64,000 bases of DNA from Streptomyces sp. AM 2-1-1 (GCF_029167645.1 NZ_CP119147.1:930001-994000); one strand, 5' to 3'; counted from the first letter of the stretch, positions 33,588 to 42,395 are shown. Numbers and translations are program-made. The notes: generated from the letters alone by a model not told the origin.

Positions 33588-34415
33588 TCAGACGCGCAGC
33601 GCGGAAGGCTGGGCCGTCGGGCGCATCGCGGCGTCCGTGCCGCCGTCGACGTACAGGACGGCGCCCGTGGTGAACCGGGCTTCGGGGCGCAGGAACTGCT
33701 CCACCCAGAATCCGATGTCCTCCGGCTCGCCGAAGATCCCCAGCGGCATGGGGGTCGGGAAGGAGTCCGGGTCGAAGTCCCTGTCGGCGCCGGTGGATCC
33801 CGTCATCAGCGGGGTGAGGACGGCGCCGGGCGCGACGGCGTTGAGCAGGATGCCCCGGCGGCCCCAGGCCGGGGTGACCGCCGTGCGGCGCACCCAGTGG
33901 GCGAGGGCCAGCTTCGAGGTGGCGTAGGCGGAGATGCTGGGGCTGGCGCCGAGGGCCTCGGCGGGAAGAGCGCTCTGCGCGGACGCGGCGTGCTCACGGG
34001 AGGCCGCCTCGTCCCCGCTGAGCATCAGCCGGACCAGTTCGTCGTCGATCATCGGGACGGTGCTGGCGGAGTTCGAGCCGATCACTACGGCACGCGGGGC
34101 GTCCGAGCGCTCCAGTGCGCCGCGCAGTCCGTCCAGCAGCTCCACCGGCCCGAAGTAGTTGATCGAGGCGACGGCGGCGGCGTCCGGCACGCTCGGGCCG
34201 ACGCCGGCGACGGCGGCCACCCCGTCGAGGACACCGCCGCTCAGCTCCAGGATCTCGGCCACCGCGGTCCGGCGGCCCGCCGGGGTGCCGAGGTCGGCGA
34301 CGACGTCGGCGGAGCGGAGGTCCACACCGATCACCCGGTGGCCGGAGGCGCGCAGTCGTTCGGCGCTCGCCGCCCCCATGCCCGACGCGGATCCGGTGAC
34401 GACGATGGTGCCCAT
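33588..34415 (-). CDS. SDR family oxidoreductase
   Basis: A 275-residue short-chain dehydrogenase. The cofactor motif TGSASGMG is at residues 7-14 and the catalytic YATSK is near 174-178, with a serine before it in the IGSNSAS stretch. A long insertion between these two sites (VPMIDDELVRLMLSG...) resembles 3-alpha-hydroxysteroid dehydrogenase-like members. It is divergent from the TetR gene with a palindromic operator between them, so it is probably the regulated target. Substrate unknown. Confidence 0.88.
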   Translation of the reverse strand: MGTIVVTGSASGMGAASAERLRASGHRVIGVDLRSADVVADLGTPAGRRTAVAEILELSGGVLDGVAAVAGVGPSVPDAAAVASINYFGPVELLDGLRGALERSDAPRAVVIGSNSASTVPMIDDELVRLMLSGDEAASREHAASAQSALPAEALGASPSISAYATSKLALAHWVRRTAVTPAWGRRGILLNAVAPGAVLTPLMTGSTGADRDFDPDSFPTPMPLGIFGEPEDIGFWVEQFLRPEARFTTGAVLYVDGGTDAAMRPTAQPSALRV

Positions 34416-34472
34416 GGCGCTACTCCTCCGTGCGGTGACCGCGGCTCTCGCGATCTCGCTTCAAACATATAT

Positions 34473-34485
34473 CAATCAGTGATTG
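34473..34485. promoter_or_regulatory. TetR operator, CAATCA-G-TGATTG
   Basis: A perfect 13-bp palindrome in an AT-rich pocket (catatatcaatcagtgattgg) in the 105-base divergent region between the SDR and TetR genes. It would cover the SDR promoter. TetR proteins commonly bind such sites. Confidence 0.6.
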
Positions 34486-34520
34486 GAAGCTGTCGCCCCG
34501 GCCTGTGCTGCAATGTGCGC

Positions 34521-35147
34521 ATGAGCCAGCACTCCGACTCCTCGACCCGTGAGCGACTCCTGACCGCGGCGAAGAAGCTGTTCCTGGAGAAGACTCCCGA
34601 CCAGGTCTCCGTCCGCGCCATCAATGCGGAAGCGGGCCTCAATCCCGGTGCGGTGCACTACCACTTCGGTTCCCGGGAAGGGCTGATCGCCGCGCTCCTG
34701 GAGGAGGAGCTGCTCCCCCTGTGGTCGGACCGCATGGCGAAGCTGCTGCACGGCAGGAACCTCGCGACCTCGGTGGACGACCTGGTGGTCGCGTTCGTGG
34801 AGCCCTTCGCGGAGCTGGTGCGCACCGGGGACGGACGGATGCTCTGCCACCTGCTGGCCCGGGCCACCCTGCCGACCGGGCAGCTCGCCAACGTCTCCGC
34901 GCAGTTCCTGCCCGCGCCGTTCGAGGTGATGGTCGGCCGCGCGCTGCCGGAGCTGTCGGTCCACGAGGTCGCCGAGCGCTGCGGGCTGGCGTTCAGCCTC
35001 GTACTGGAGACGTACGGGCGGCCGGTGGGCGGCCCGCCGAGGGGAGCCGCGCCGTTTCCGCGCGCGGCCACCGTCATCGCCTTCGTGACGGCCGGGCTGA
35101 CCGCACCCCCGGCCGGATCCCCGTCCGGGGCGGCCGGGGCTCGATAG
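34521..35147 (+). CDS. TetR family regulator, divergent from the SDR gene
   Basis: A 208-residue TetR protein. The DNA-binding helix-turn-helix spans about residues 25-55 (VSVRAINAEAGLNPGAVHYHFG). The rest is the alpha-helical ligand domain with a proline/alanine tail. The ATG at 34521 lies between the operator palindrome and the first helix. It is expected to repress the divergent SDR gene and itself. It ends at a 23-bp hairpin. Confidence 0.9.
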   Translation: MSQHSDSSTRERLLTAAKKLFLEKTPDQVSVRAINAEAGLNPGAVHYHFGSREGLIAALLEEELLPLWSDRMAKLLHGRNLATSVDDLVVAFVEPFAELVRTGDGRMLCHLLARATLPTGQLANVSAQFLPAPFEVMVGRALPELSVHEVAERCGLAFSLVLETYGRPVGGPPRGAAPFPRAATVIAFVTAGLTAPPAGSPSGAAGAR

Positions 35148-35167
35148 GCGCGGCCCGGCTCGGGCGC

Positions 35168-35222
35168 GCGAGCAGGCCGTGGACGAGCCCCCGCACAGTG
35201 GGCTCGTCCACGGCCTGCTCGC
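35168..35222. terminator. 23-bp perfect hairpin, bidirectional terminator
   Basis: Arms 35168-35190 and 35200-35222 are exact 23-base reverse complements around a 9-base loop. It separates the TetR gene (stop 35147) from the convergent Ldh-family gene (stop 35301). Confidence 0.85.
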
Positions 35223-35300
35223 AGGTGCGGCGGGACCGGCCGGGCGGCACGGACCGGGTACCGCGACCCGGCGCCGCTCCGGCCGCCTCCGCCGCGGCTC

Positions 35301-36380
35301 TCAGCCCGCCGCCACCGGCTCCGGCGGCGTGATGCCGAATCCGGCGGCACGCTCGGTGAGGTCGCGCCAGACCTTCGGGGCCACCGGCAGGCCCTTCCCG
35401 GCCCGCTCCACGGCGAGGGCGGCGCTCCGCTCGCCGGGGTAGAACACGCCGGAGGCGTCGTCCGCCCGCGGCAGGGCCTTGAGGGTGGTCAGCGTGGTGT
35501 CCACGGCGGCGGTGAAAGCCGCCGGGTCGCCGAAGGCAGCCGGGTCGAGCGCGATGAGCAGCGCGTTCTGGCGGTGCTCGCGGCCCCCCGGGTCGTCCGA
35601 GTGGAAGGAGGCGAAGATCGGCGCGCCCACGAGCACGCTGGTGAGCAGCTCGAAGGCGATCGACATGCCGGAGCCCTTGGCACCGCCCAGCGGCAGCGGC
35701 ATGACGGCCTGTTCCGGGTCGGTGGTCGGGGTGCCGTCGGCGGTGGCCGCCGCGCCCTCGGGCAGCGGGGTTCCGCTCGCCCTGGCCTGGCGGATCTTGC
35801 CCAGGGCGATGGTGGCGGTGGCCATGTCGAGGACGAGCGGTGCCTGGGCGTCGGCCGGCACCGCGACGGCGAGCGGGCTGGTGGCGACGGCGGCGCCCTT
35901 GACGCCGGTGTACCCCATGTTGGGCATGCCGGAGACGAAGCCGATGCCGATGAGGCCGTGTTCGGCGATCTTCGAGACGTAGTAGCCGATGGCGCCGGTG
36001 TGGACGGTGCGGCGGACTCCGACGGCGGCGATGCCGCTGGTCCGGGCCCGGTTCACCGCTTCGGCGGCGGCGGCGGTGAGGGCCACCGGGCCGGGCGCGT
36101 GGTCGGCGTCGAGGACGGTGACGGCCGGGCTCGACGACTCGACGGTGATCTCGGCCCCGGCGTTGGCGACGCCCTTGGCGAGCAGGTCGAGGTAGGCGGG
36201 GACGCGGGCGATGCCGTGGGAGTCGACTCCGCGCAGCGCGGCCCAGACGAACACGTCCGCGGTGGTGCGGGCGGCCTCGGAGTCGAGTCCCCCCTTCTCC
36301 AGGAGGGCGGCGGCGAAGGTGCGCAGGTCCTCGGCGGGGACCAGGACCTTGCCGGGCTGGGGGGTGGGCTGGTCGGACAT
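35301..36380 (-). CDS. Ldh family NAD(P)-dependent oxidoreductase
   Basis: A 359-residue member of the malate/L-lactate dehydrogenase type-2 family (YlbC/DpkA/ComC-like), which interconverts 2-hydroxy acids and 2-oxo acids or reduces cyclic imines. Typical segments are HGIARVPAYLDLL, VRRTVHTGAIGYYVSKIAEHG and GGAKGSGMSIAFELL. It is last in a three-gene unit after the TIM-barrel hydrolase and the ThDP decarboxylase. With those neighbours, oxidation of a 2-hydroxy acid to feed the decarboxylase is the natural reading. The alternative is a role in sulfolactate or imino-acid metabolism. Confidence 0.87.
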   Translation of the reverse strand: MSDQPTPQPGKVLVPAEDLRTFAAALLEKGGLDSEAARTTADVFVWAALRGVDSHGIARVPAYLDLLAKGVANAGAEITVESSSPAVTVLDADHAPGPVALTAAAAEAVNRARTSGIAAVGVRRTVHTGAIGYYVSKIAEHGLIGIGFVSGMPNMGYTGVKGAAVATSPLAVAVPADAQAPLVLDMATATIALGKIRQARASGTPLPEGAAATADGTPTTDPEQAVMPLPLGGAKGSGMSIAFELLTSVLVGAPIFASFHSDDPGGREHRQNALLIALDPAAFGDPAAFTAAVDTTLTTLKALPRADDASGVFYPGERSAALAVERAGKGLPVAPKVWRDLTERAAGFGITPPEPVAAG

Positions 36381-36399
36381 GGTGGTGGTGCCTCCTGCT

Positions 36400-38118
36400 T
36401 CAGCGGGTGACGAGTACGTCGACGACTGCGGTGGTCCCGTCCGCGACGGCCCCCAGCGCGCGCTCCAGCGCGGGCCCCAGGGCGTCGGTCGTGTCGACGG
36501 TCTCGGTGTGCATCCCGAACGGTTCGGCGAACGCGGCGAGCCGGGGCAGCCGGTGCAGGTCGGTGCCGAGCCATTCGCCGGTCCCTGCGGCCGCGCCCTC
36601 GGGGTAGAACCTGCGGTGGTTCAGGTTCATCGATTTGTAGACGCGGTTGTTGAACACCACGATGAGGATCGGCAGTCCGTACGCCCGGGCGGCGTCGTAG
36701 GACTGGATCACCGGGTTGTAGGTGAAGGCGCCGTCGCCGACGGTGAGGACCACCGGCTTCTCCCCGGCTGCGAGTTTGACGCCGAGGGCGACCGCGATGC
36801 CCTGTCCGAGTCCGCCCTGAACGTAGAAGTACGAGTCGGGTCCGGAAGTCGACAGGTGCCGCTTCACCGTCCTGCTGTGGGTGATGGTCTCGTCGACGAC
36901 GATGCCGCCGGTCCCGTCGAGCAGCTCGCGCAGGGTGGCGGCGACCAGGACCGGGTCCACTCCTCCGCTCTCCACCGCCCTCGCCTCGGCCGAGGTGATC
37001 GCCGCCCGCTCGGCGGCGTACCGCTCCTCCTGGGCCGCGCGGCGCAGGGTGACGGCGGCGCGTTGCTCCTCGGTGAAGTCCTTGGCGCGTTTCGTCAGTT
37101 GCCGCAGGGTGTTGGCGACGTTGCCTTCCAGGTACGCGTCGGCGAAGAGCACCTGGTAGACGATGTGCGGCCGTTGCGGCACCTCGTCGACGACGACGAT
37201 GGTCGCCTTCGACGGGCGGCGGCTCGGCGGGTAGAACGGCACGCGGCAGTTGACCAGGAGGATCAGGTCGGCCTCGTCCATCCAGGGCCCGATGTCGCTG
37301 CCGGCGTGCAGCGGATGGGTGCGCGGGAAGTTGCCGCAGACCGCCGAGTCGGGCTCGACCACCGGGATGTTCCACGCCTCGGCGAAGGCGAGGAGCGCCT
37401 CGTAGCCGCCGGCCTCGCGGCCGGCCGTCTCGGTGACGACGACCGGGTTCTCCGCCTCGCGGATCAACCGGGCAACGTGGTCGGCCTCTTCGGGCGAGCT
37501 GTGCGTGGATCCGGGCGCCACGACCGGCTTCGCCCCGCGGCCGTCCCACTCCTCCAGGAGGATCTCCAGCGGGATGTTGAGGTAGGCCGGACCCGCGGGC
37601 GCCCGCCAGGACAGCTCCGCCGCCCGGGTGATCATGGTGGGCAGGGTGTGCACGCTGGCGGCCTCGGTGGCCCACTTGGTGAAGGGCTGGGCGACGCCGT
37701 GCGGGCCGCCCACGATCGAGAGGTTGCGGTACCACTGGCCGCCCGGGTCCTGGCCGGGCCCGTCGCCGTAGGTGCTGGACTCCGAGGAGGTGACGACCAT
37801 CGGGACGCCGGCGAGCAGCGCCCCGTGGATCGCCATCGAGCCCTGGAGCAGGCCGGGGGCCGCGTGCAGGAGGACTCCCTGCGGGCGGCGGGTGACGAGG
37901 CCGTACCCGGTGGCCATGCCGACCGCGACCGTCTCGTGGGTGAGGTCGAGGTACTGGGGGGCCGGCTCACCGTCGCGGTGGCGCCGGGCCAGGGATTCCC
38001 ACACCGGGGCCCATTCGGACCCCGATGAGCAGAAGAGGTAATCGGCGCCGACGGCGTTGAAGGCGGAGACGACGGCGTCACCGCCGTCGACGCCTGGCGT
38101 GTTCGTGCTGTCCGTCAT
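36400..38118 (-). CDS. ThDP-dependent 2-oxo acid decarboxylase/acetolactate-synthase-like enzyme
   Basis: A 572-residue thiamine diphosphate enzyme with the three-domain layout. Glu62 in THETVAVG is the catalytic cofactor-activating glutamate. The ThDP/Mg2+ motif begins GDG at 461-463 and ends near VVFNN (about 489-493). The sequence is nearest to benzoylformate/phenylpyruvate decarboxylase-like and acetolactate synthase-like proteins. It is coupled to a 2-hydroxy-acid dehydrogenase and a TIM-barrel hydrolase with gaps of 19 and 13 bases. Decarboxylation of a 2-oxo acid to an aldehyde is inferred; a carboligase reaction is possible. Confidence 0.87.
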   Translation of the reverse strand: MTDSTNTPGVDGGDAVVSAFNAVGADYLFCSSGSEWAPVWESLARRHRDGEPAPQYLDLTHETVAVGMATGYGLVTRRPQGVLLHAAPGLLQGSMAIHGALLAGVPMVVTSSESSTYGDGPGQDPGGQWYRNLSIVGGPHGVAQPFTKWATEAASVHTLPTMITRAAELSWRAPAGPAYLNIPLEILLEEWDGRGAKPVVAPGSTHSSPEEADHVARLIREAENPVVVTETAGREAGGYEALLAFAEAWNIPVVEPDSAVCGNFPRTHPLHAGSDIGPWMDEADLILLVNCRVPFYPPSRRPSKATIVVVDEVPQRPHIVYQVLFADAYLEGNVANTLRQLTKRAKDFTEEQRAAVTLRRAAQEERYAAERAAITSAEARAVESGGVDPVLVAATLRELLDGTGGIVVDETITHSRTVKRHLSTSGPDSYFYVQGGLGQGIAVALGVKLAAGEKPVVLTVGDGAFTYNPVIQSYDAARAYGLPILIVVFNNRVYKSMNLNHRRFYPEGAAAGTGEWLGTDLHRLPRLAAFAEPFGMHTETVDTTDALGPALERALGAVADGTTAVVDVLVTR

Positions 38119-38131
38119 CTCAGGTGTTTCC

Positions 38132-38992
38132 TCAGCCCTCGACCGGCCAGCCGAGGACCTCGCTGATGCCGCGGCCCATCATCCACTCGAGCTCCTCGGG
38201 GGTGAAATCCCAGTGCTTGGTGAACTGCTCGATGGTGTCCGTGTAGGTGATGCCGTGGCCGAGCAGGCGGGTGATGTCGGTGCCGTAGAAGCAGCGCTGC
38301 GGCCCCATCTTGTCGACCATCTCGCGGACGTACTTCTCGATGTTCTTGTTCGGGAAGGGCTCCGTGGAGTAGCCCGGCAGGGCCGAGACCTTGACGTAGA
38401 TGTTGGGGTGCTTCGCGAGGTCGGCGGTCTCGGAGACCCAGTAGCCGATGGCGTCGTCGACGCAGCGGGCCATGATGCCCATGTGGTCGATGATGATCTT
38501 CAGCTCGGGGTGCTTGGCGGCGATCTGGCCGAGCTCGCGCTTCCAGATGGGCGCGTGGACCATCGTGGGGACACGCAGCTCCTCGGCGATCGGCCAGTAC
38601 CAGTCGTTGGTGCCGTCGATCATCCAGTTGCGGTCCTGCGGACGGTGGAAGGTGAGGCGGGTGCCCTTGATGTGCGGGTTCTGCGCGAAGTCCTTCAGCA
38701 TGGCCGTGCCCTCGACCTCGTCGTCCTGGGGCACGCGGGCCATGATGCCGAAGCGGTCCGGGTGGGCCTCGCAGGCTTCGAGGGCGTAGTCGATGCGGTT
38801 GCCCTCCCAGGACGGCGGGAGGATGAGGGCGCGGTTGACGCCGGCCTCGTCCATCAGCTCCAGGGCCTCCTCGTACGAGAAGGCCTCCTCGCGGTGGCCG
38901 TTGAGGCGGATGCGCTCGCGCGCTCCGGGGACCCAGGGGCGGTCCGGGGCCTCTTCCTTCCAGATGTGGATCTGGGTGTCGACGACGAACAT
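38132..38992 (-). CDS. TIM-barrel metal-dependent hydrolase (amidohydrolase 2 family)
   Basis: A 286-residue amidohydrolase-related protein, first gene of the three-gene operon. It starts MFVVDTQIHIW: His9 is kept, but the first histidine of the usual HxH metal motif is Gln7, a variant common in this subgroup. Later metal-site residues appear in VHAPIWK, IIDHMG and YGTDITR. The family includes pyrone/muconolactone hydrolases, fuconolactonases and ACMSD-type decarboxylases. A dicarboxylate lactone or ring-derived acid is a plausible substrate here. A GCAAGCA-type operator lies about 90 bases upstream of its start. Confidence 0.86.
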   Translation of the reverse strand: MFVVDTQIHIWKEEAPDRPWVPGARERIRLNGHREEAFSYEEALELMDEAGVNRALILPPSWEGNRIDYALEACEAHPDRFGIMARVPQDDEVEGTAMLKDFAQNPHIKGTRLTFHRPQDRNWMIDGTNDWYWPIAEELRVPTMVHAPIWKRELGQIAAKHPELKIIIDHMGIMARCVDDAIGYWVSETADLAKHPNIYVKVSALPGYSTEPFPNKNIEKYVREMVDKMGPQRCFYGTDITRLLGHGITYTDTIEQFTKHWDFTPEELEWMMGRGISEVLGWPVEG

Positions 38993-39074
38993 GGCGGTGC
39001 CTCTTCCGTTGCGGGGTGGGGTGGTGTGCGTCAGACGCTAGAGCTGGTGGGGGCGTTTGCGGAGTCCCCGGGAG

Positions 39075-39091
39075 CGCAAGCAGTTGTTGCG
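39075..39091. promoter_or_regulatory. Shared catabolic operator, site 1
   Basis: CGCAA-N7-TTGCG inverted repeat followed by tGAACGG, about 90 bases before the TIM-barrel hydrolase start. It matches site 2 (48431-48445) at nearly every position over 23 bases and site 3 (41874-41888) in one half. Confidence 0.65.
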
Positions 39092-39113
39092 TGAACGGGC
39101 AGCTGGGGCGGGC

Positions 39114-40319
39114 TCACACCGGGGAGAACACGGCCTCGGTGATGTGCTCGGCGATGGCCATGCAGGCGGTCGCCGCCGGGGACGGGGCGTTGCGCACGGC
39201 CGTGACGCGGCCCACCTGGTGGATGCGGAAGTCGTCCACGAGCGTGCCGTCCGGATCGAGCGCCTGGGCGCGTACGCCGGCTCCGCCGCGGACCACGTCG
39301 GCGACCCCGACCCCGGGGACGTACGCCCCCGCCTCCTTCATGAAGGCGGCTCTCGACAGCGAGCCGCGGTACTCCTTGACGCCGGTCCGCCAGTGCTGGG
39401 CGGCCATTCGCCAGGCACCGGGATAGGCGGCGAGTCGCGCGAGGTCCTTCACGGACACCTGGGAGAGCTTGTACCCCTCCCTGGCCGTCGCGAGGACCGC
39501 GTTGGGGCCGACCTCCACCGAGCCGTCGACCCGGGGGGTGAAGTGCACCCCGAGGAAGGGGTAGCGCGGATCGGGTACGGGGTAGATGAGGCCGCGCACC
39601 AGCCCGGCGCGCTCCGGTTTCAGCAACATGTACTCGCCCCGGAAGGGGACGATCCTGGGGGCCGCCCCGTCCCGCGCGAGCTTCGCGACGGTGTCGGCGT
39701 GCAGGCCGGGGCAGAGGACCAGCCGGTCGACCCGTACGCGGTCCTGCCCCGAGGCGACCTCGATGCCGCCGGGGACGCGGGTCAGCCCGTCCACCGCGAA
39801 CCCGAGCCGCACCTCGCCGCCGGCGGCCTCGATGTCCTGCGCGAACCGGCGGGCGATCGCCGGGTAGTCGGTGATCGCGGTGCGGGGCGAGTGGAGGGCC
39901 GCGATACCTCCGGCGTGCGGCTCGATCTCCTTGATCTCGTCCTTCGAGACCTTCCGGAGGTCGGGCACGTGGTTGTTCCTGGCCCGGTCGTACAAGCCCT
40001 CCATGCGGCCGAGTTCGTCCTCGCGCACCGCCATGACGAGTTTGCCGGTCTCCTGGTACGGCAGCCTGTGCTCCTGGCAGTACTCGCGCAGCAGGGACAC
40101 CCCCCGTACGGTCAGGTCGGCCTTGAGGCTGCCCGGGGTGTAGTAGATGCCGGCGTGCACCACACCCGAGTTGTGCCCGGTCTGGTGGAACGCGACCCGG
40201 CGTTCCTTCTCGAACACCACCACGCGGGTGCCGGGGCGGCGCAGCGCGATCTCGCGGCCCGTCGCCAGGCCCACGATGCCGGCTCCGACGACACCGATCG
40301 TTCCGTCGCTCATCGGCAT
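39114..40319 (-). CDS. lhgO: L-2-hydroxyglutarate oxidase
   Basis: A 401-residue FAD enzyme of the DAO family that oxidises L-2-hydroxyglutarate to 2-oxoglutarate. The FAD fold begins GVVGAGIVGLATGREIALRR at residue 9. TGHNSGVVHAGIYYTPGSLK is the signature of this family, and the substrate-domain segment VPFRGEYMLLK is present. The preceding aldehyde dehydrogenase ends 24 bases away, so they share a transcript. A related 2-hydroxy acid could also be the substrate in this catabolic setting. Confidence 0.92.
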   Translation of the reverse strand: MPMSDGTIGVVGAGIVGLATGREIALRRPGTRVVVFEKERRVAFHQTGHNSGVVHAGIYYTPGSLKADLTVRGVSLLREYCQEHRLPYQETGKLVMAVREDELGRMEGLYDRARNNHVPDLRKVSKDEIKEIEPHAGGIAALHSPRTAITDYPAIARRFAQDIEAAGGEVRLGFAVDGLTRVPGGIEVASGQDRVRVDRLVLCPGLHADTVAKLARDGAAPRIVPFRGEYMLLKPERAGLVRGLIYPVPDPRYPFLGVHFTPRVDGSVEVGPNAVLATAREGYKLSQVSVKDLARLAAYPGAWRMAAQHWRTGVKEYRGSLSRAAFMKEAGAYVPGVGVADVVRGGAGVRAQALDPDGTLVDDFRIHQVGRVTAVRNAPSPAATACMAIAEHITEAVFSPV

Positions 40320-40343
40320 CCTCCTCTCTGCTCGATCCGTGCG

Positions 40344-41792
40344 TCAGGCCCCGAAGTGGAAGGCGACGGTCTTGACGCGGGTGTAGAAGCGCAGGGCTTC
40401 GGTGCCCTGCTCCTTGAACGCGGAGCCGGAGTCGCGGAAACCGCCGAAGGGGTGGTGCACGTCCCAGCCCGTGGTCGTGGTGTTGATGGACACTTGTCCG
40501 CAGTCGGCCTCCTCGGCGAAGCGGTGGGCGGCACGCAGGTCGCGGGTGAAGAGCGCGGCGGCGAGGCCGAAGTCGGAGTCGTTGACCTCCTCGACGGCCT
40601 CGTCGAAGCCGTCCACGGCGCGGACGACGACGACCGGCCCGAAGACCTCCTCGCGCCAGACGGCCATCTCGCGGGTGACGTCGCCGAGGACGGTCGGCAG
40701 GACGTAGCAGCCGTGGGCGTGGGCCTCGTCCTTCGGGGTGCCGCCGCCGGCGAGGACGGTCGCGCCCTCCCGGACCGCGCGGGCGATGTGGTCGAGGACG
40801 CCGGTGCGCTGCCCGGTGCTGACGAGCGGGCCGACGGAGAGGGTGTCCGTCTCGCGGGAGCCGAGGCCGAGCGCGGCGACGGCGTCCAGCAGCAGGCCGG
40901 TGAAGTCGGCGTACACGGACCGCTCGACGAGGACGCGGCTGGTGGCGGTGCAGCGCTGGCCGGTCTGTCCGAACCCGGCGGCGACCACCGCCCTGACGGC
41001 GGCCGGGAGATCGGCGTCCGCGAGGACGACGGTGGCGTTCTTTCCGCCCAGTTCGCCCTGGAAGCGGACGTTGCGGTCGGCGAGGGAGCTGCGGAGTGAC
41101 TCGCCCACGGAGTTGGAGCCGGTGAAGGTGACGGCGGCGACGCGGGGGTCGTCGAGCAGCGGGGCGGAGATCTTCCCGCCGCGGCCGGTGACCACGCCGA
41201 GCACTCCCGCGGGCAGGCCGGCGTCGTGCAGGGCCCGGGCCAGGTGGAGGGCGGACATCGGGGTCTCGGAAGCCGGCTTGAGGACCACGGCGTTGCCGGA
41301 GGCGAGCGCGGGGGCCAGCTTGCGGGCCGGGGTCAGCAACGGGTCGTTCCACGGGGTGATCGCGAGGACGATGCCGATGGGTTCGTGATGGTAGCTGGTA
41401 CGCGTCCCGGGCCGGGCGTCGTGGACCAGGGTGCCGTACCCGGCGCGGGCGAGGCCGGCGTAGTACTCGAAGAAGTCCGCGGCCTTCTGGACCTCGCCGC
41501 CCGCCTCAAGGAGGGTCTTGCCGTTCTCGGTCACCACCGCGTCGGTGATCCCGGCGGCCCGCTCGCGGAGCAGCCGGGCCGTCTCGTGGAAGACCCTGGC
41601 CCGCTCGAAGGGGGTGGTGCGCCGCCAGAGCGCGAAGCCCTTCTCCGCCTCGTCGTACGCGCGGGTGACGTCCGCGGCCCCGAGCGCCGGTACCCGGGCC
41701 ACCGGGGTGCGGGTGTCGGACGGGTCGTGGACCTCCAGCCATGTGCCGGCCGCCACCCACTGTCCGCCGAGAAGGGTCTCCATGGTGCGCAT
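40344..41792 (-). CDS. Aldehyde dehydrogenase (NAD+-dependent), first gene of the lhgO unit
   Basis: About 482 residues of the aldehyde dehydrogenase superfamily. The cofactor segment IGIVLAITPWNDPL, the general base in QGELGGKN and the nucleophile in GQTGQRCTATSR are all present. The C-terminal GGFRDSGSAFKEQG is typical of semialdehyde dehydrogenases. The start at 41792 keeps a gggag 11 bases away; the ATG at 41801 would sit too close to it and one at 41783 has none. It oxidises an aldehyde or semialdehyde to the acid, perhaps the product of the ThDP decarboxylase. Confidence 0.9.
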   Translation of the reverse strand: MRTMETLLGGQWVAAGTWLEVHDPSDTRTPVARVPALGAADVTRAYDEAEKGFALWRRTTPFERARVFHETARLLRERAAGITDAVVTENGKTLLEAGGEVQKAADFFEYYAGLARAGYGTLVHDARPGTRTSYHHEPIGIVLAITPWNDPLLTPARKLAPALASGNAVVLKPASETPMSALHLARALHDAGLPAGVLGVVTGRGGKISAPLLDDPRVAAVTFTGSNSVGESLRSSLADRNVRFQGELGGKNATVVLADADLPAAVRAVVAAGFGQTGQRCTATSRVLVERSVYADFTGLLLDAVAALGLGSRETDTLSVGPLVSTGQRTGVLDHIARAVREGATVLAGGGTPKDEAHAHGCYVLPTVLGDVTREMAVWREEVFGPVVVVRAVDGFDEAVEEVNDSDFGLAAALFTRDLRAAHRFAEEADCGQVSINTTTTGWDVHHPFGGFRDSGSAFKEQGTEALRFYTRVKTVAFHFGA

Positions 41793-41823
41793 CCGGATCA
41801 TTGCTCCCGTTCGATCTGAGTGG

Positions 41824-41836
41824 TGTCGTCACGACA
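41824..41836. promoter_or_regulatory. Palindrome TGTCGT-C-ACGACA before the aldehyde dehydrogenase
   Basis: A perfect 13-bp palindrome 32 bases before the minus-strand aldehyde dehydrogenase start, in the 188-base divergent region. It could be an operator for that gene; it does not resemble the GCAAGCA sites. Confidence 0.4.
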
Positions 41837-41873
41837 ACACAGGAAGTCCGCGGAGGTGACCAGGCCCGCGGCG

Positions 41874-41888
41874 GCAGACATTGCTTGC
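41874..41888. promoter_or_regulatory. Shared catabolic operator, site 3
   Basis: On the plus strand GCAGACATTGCTTGC then ACG. The TGCTTGC half and the following base match sites 1 and 2 read in the same sense; the left half is weaker. The site is about 100 bases from the monooxygenase-like start, the same distance and orientation that sites 1 and 2 have to their genes. Confidence 0.5.
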
Positions 41889-41980
41889 ACGTCACGCACG
41901 GGCTCGTGGGCGTCGACCGTGCGGGGACTGTGCTGGAATCGGCACCGCCGAGAGCCGTACGGAAGAAGGAGGCCGCACTC

Positions 41981-42268
41981 ATGGCGTATGCCGTGATCGC
42001 CCGCTACACCTGTGAACCCGCCGACGCTGACACGGTGCGTGCCGCGCTGCTGAAGATGCGCGCGCACACGCTGACCGAGCCGGGGAACCTCGGGTACGAG
42101 GTGCACGCGGAGGTCGACCGGCCGGGCGGATTCGTGCTGTACGAGCGGTACGCCGACCGCGCCGGCTTCGACGCGCACGCGGCGGCGGAGTACTTCGACG
42201 AGCTGATCGTGCGGACGGTGCGGCCCCTGCTGACGGACCGTGCGGTGACGTTCGCGGAGGTGCTGTAG
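41981..42268 (+). CDS. Antibiotic biosynthesis monooxygenase (ABM)/quinol monooxygenase-like protein
   Basis: A 95-residue small dimeric alpha/beta-barrel protein (YgiN/ABM type). It begins MAYAVIARYTCEPADADTVR and continues with the LGYEVHAEVDRPGGFVLYERYAD strand-helix region. Such proteins oxidise quinols or act as minor components of catabolic routes. A strong gaagaagga ribosome site precedes the ATG. It is the only plus-strand gene in this catabolic block, and the shared operator site 3 is placed to control it. Confidence 0.82.
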   Translation: MAYAVIARYTCEPADADTVRAALLKMRAHTLTEPGNLGYEVHAEVDRPGGFVLYERYADRAGFDAHAAAEYFDELIVRTVRPLLTDRAVTFAEVL

Positions 42269-42280
42269 CGGTACGCGGGG

Positions 42281-42331
42281 CACGGCGGCGGGGTCCGGAG
42301 GCGCGTCAGCGCCCCGGCCCCCGCCGCCGTG
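42281..42331. terminator. 18-bp hairpin between the convergent monooxygenase and MetE-like genes
   Basis: Arms 42281-42298 and 42314-42331 pair with one mismatch. It lies 12 bases after the monooxygenase-like stop. The right arm overlaps the start of the 20-bp tandem repeats. Confidence 0.65.
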
Positions 42332-42394
42332 CGCGGGCGCCTACCGTCGTGCGCGGGCGCCTACCGCCGTGCGCGGGCCCCCGCCGCCGTGCGG
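42321..42394. repeat. 20-bp tandem repeat, about 3.7 copies
   Basis: Units at 42321, 42341, 42361 and 42381 follow ctaccgccgtgcgcgggcgc, with the first and last copies starting ccgccgccgt. Each unit is 20 bases. They fill the space up to the stop of the MetE-like gene. Confidence 0.8.
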
Positions 42395-42395
42395 C

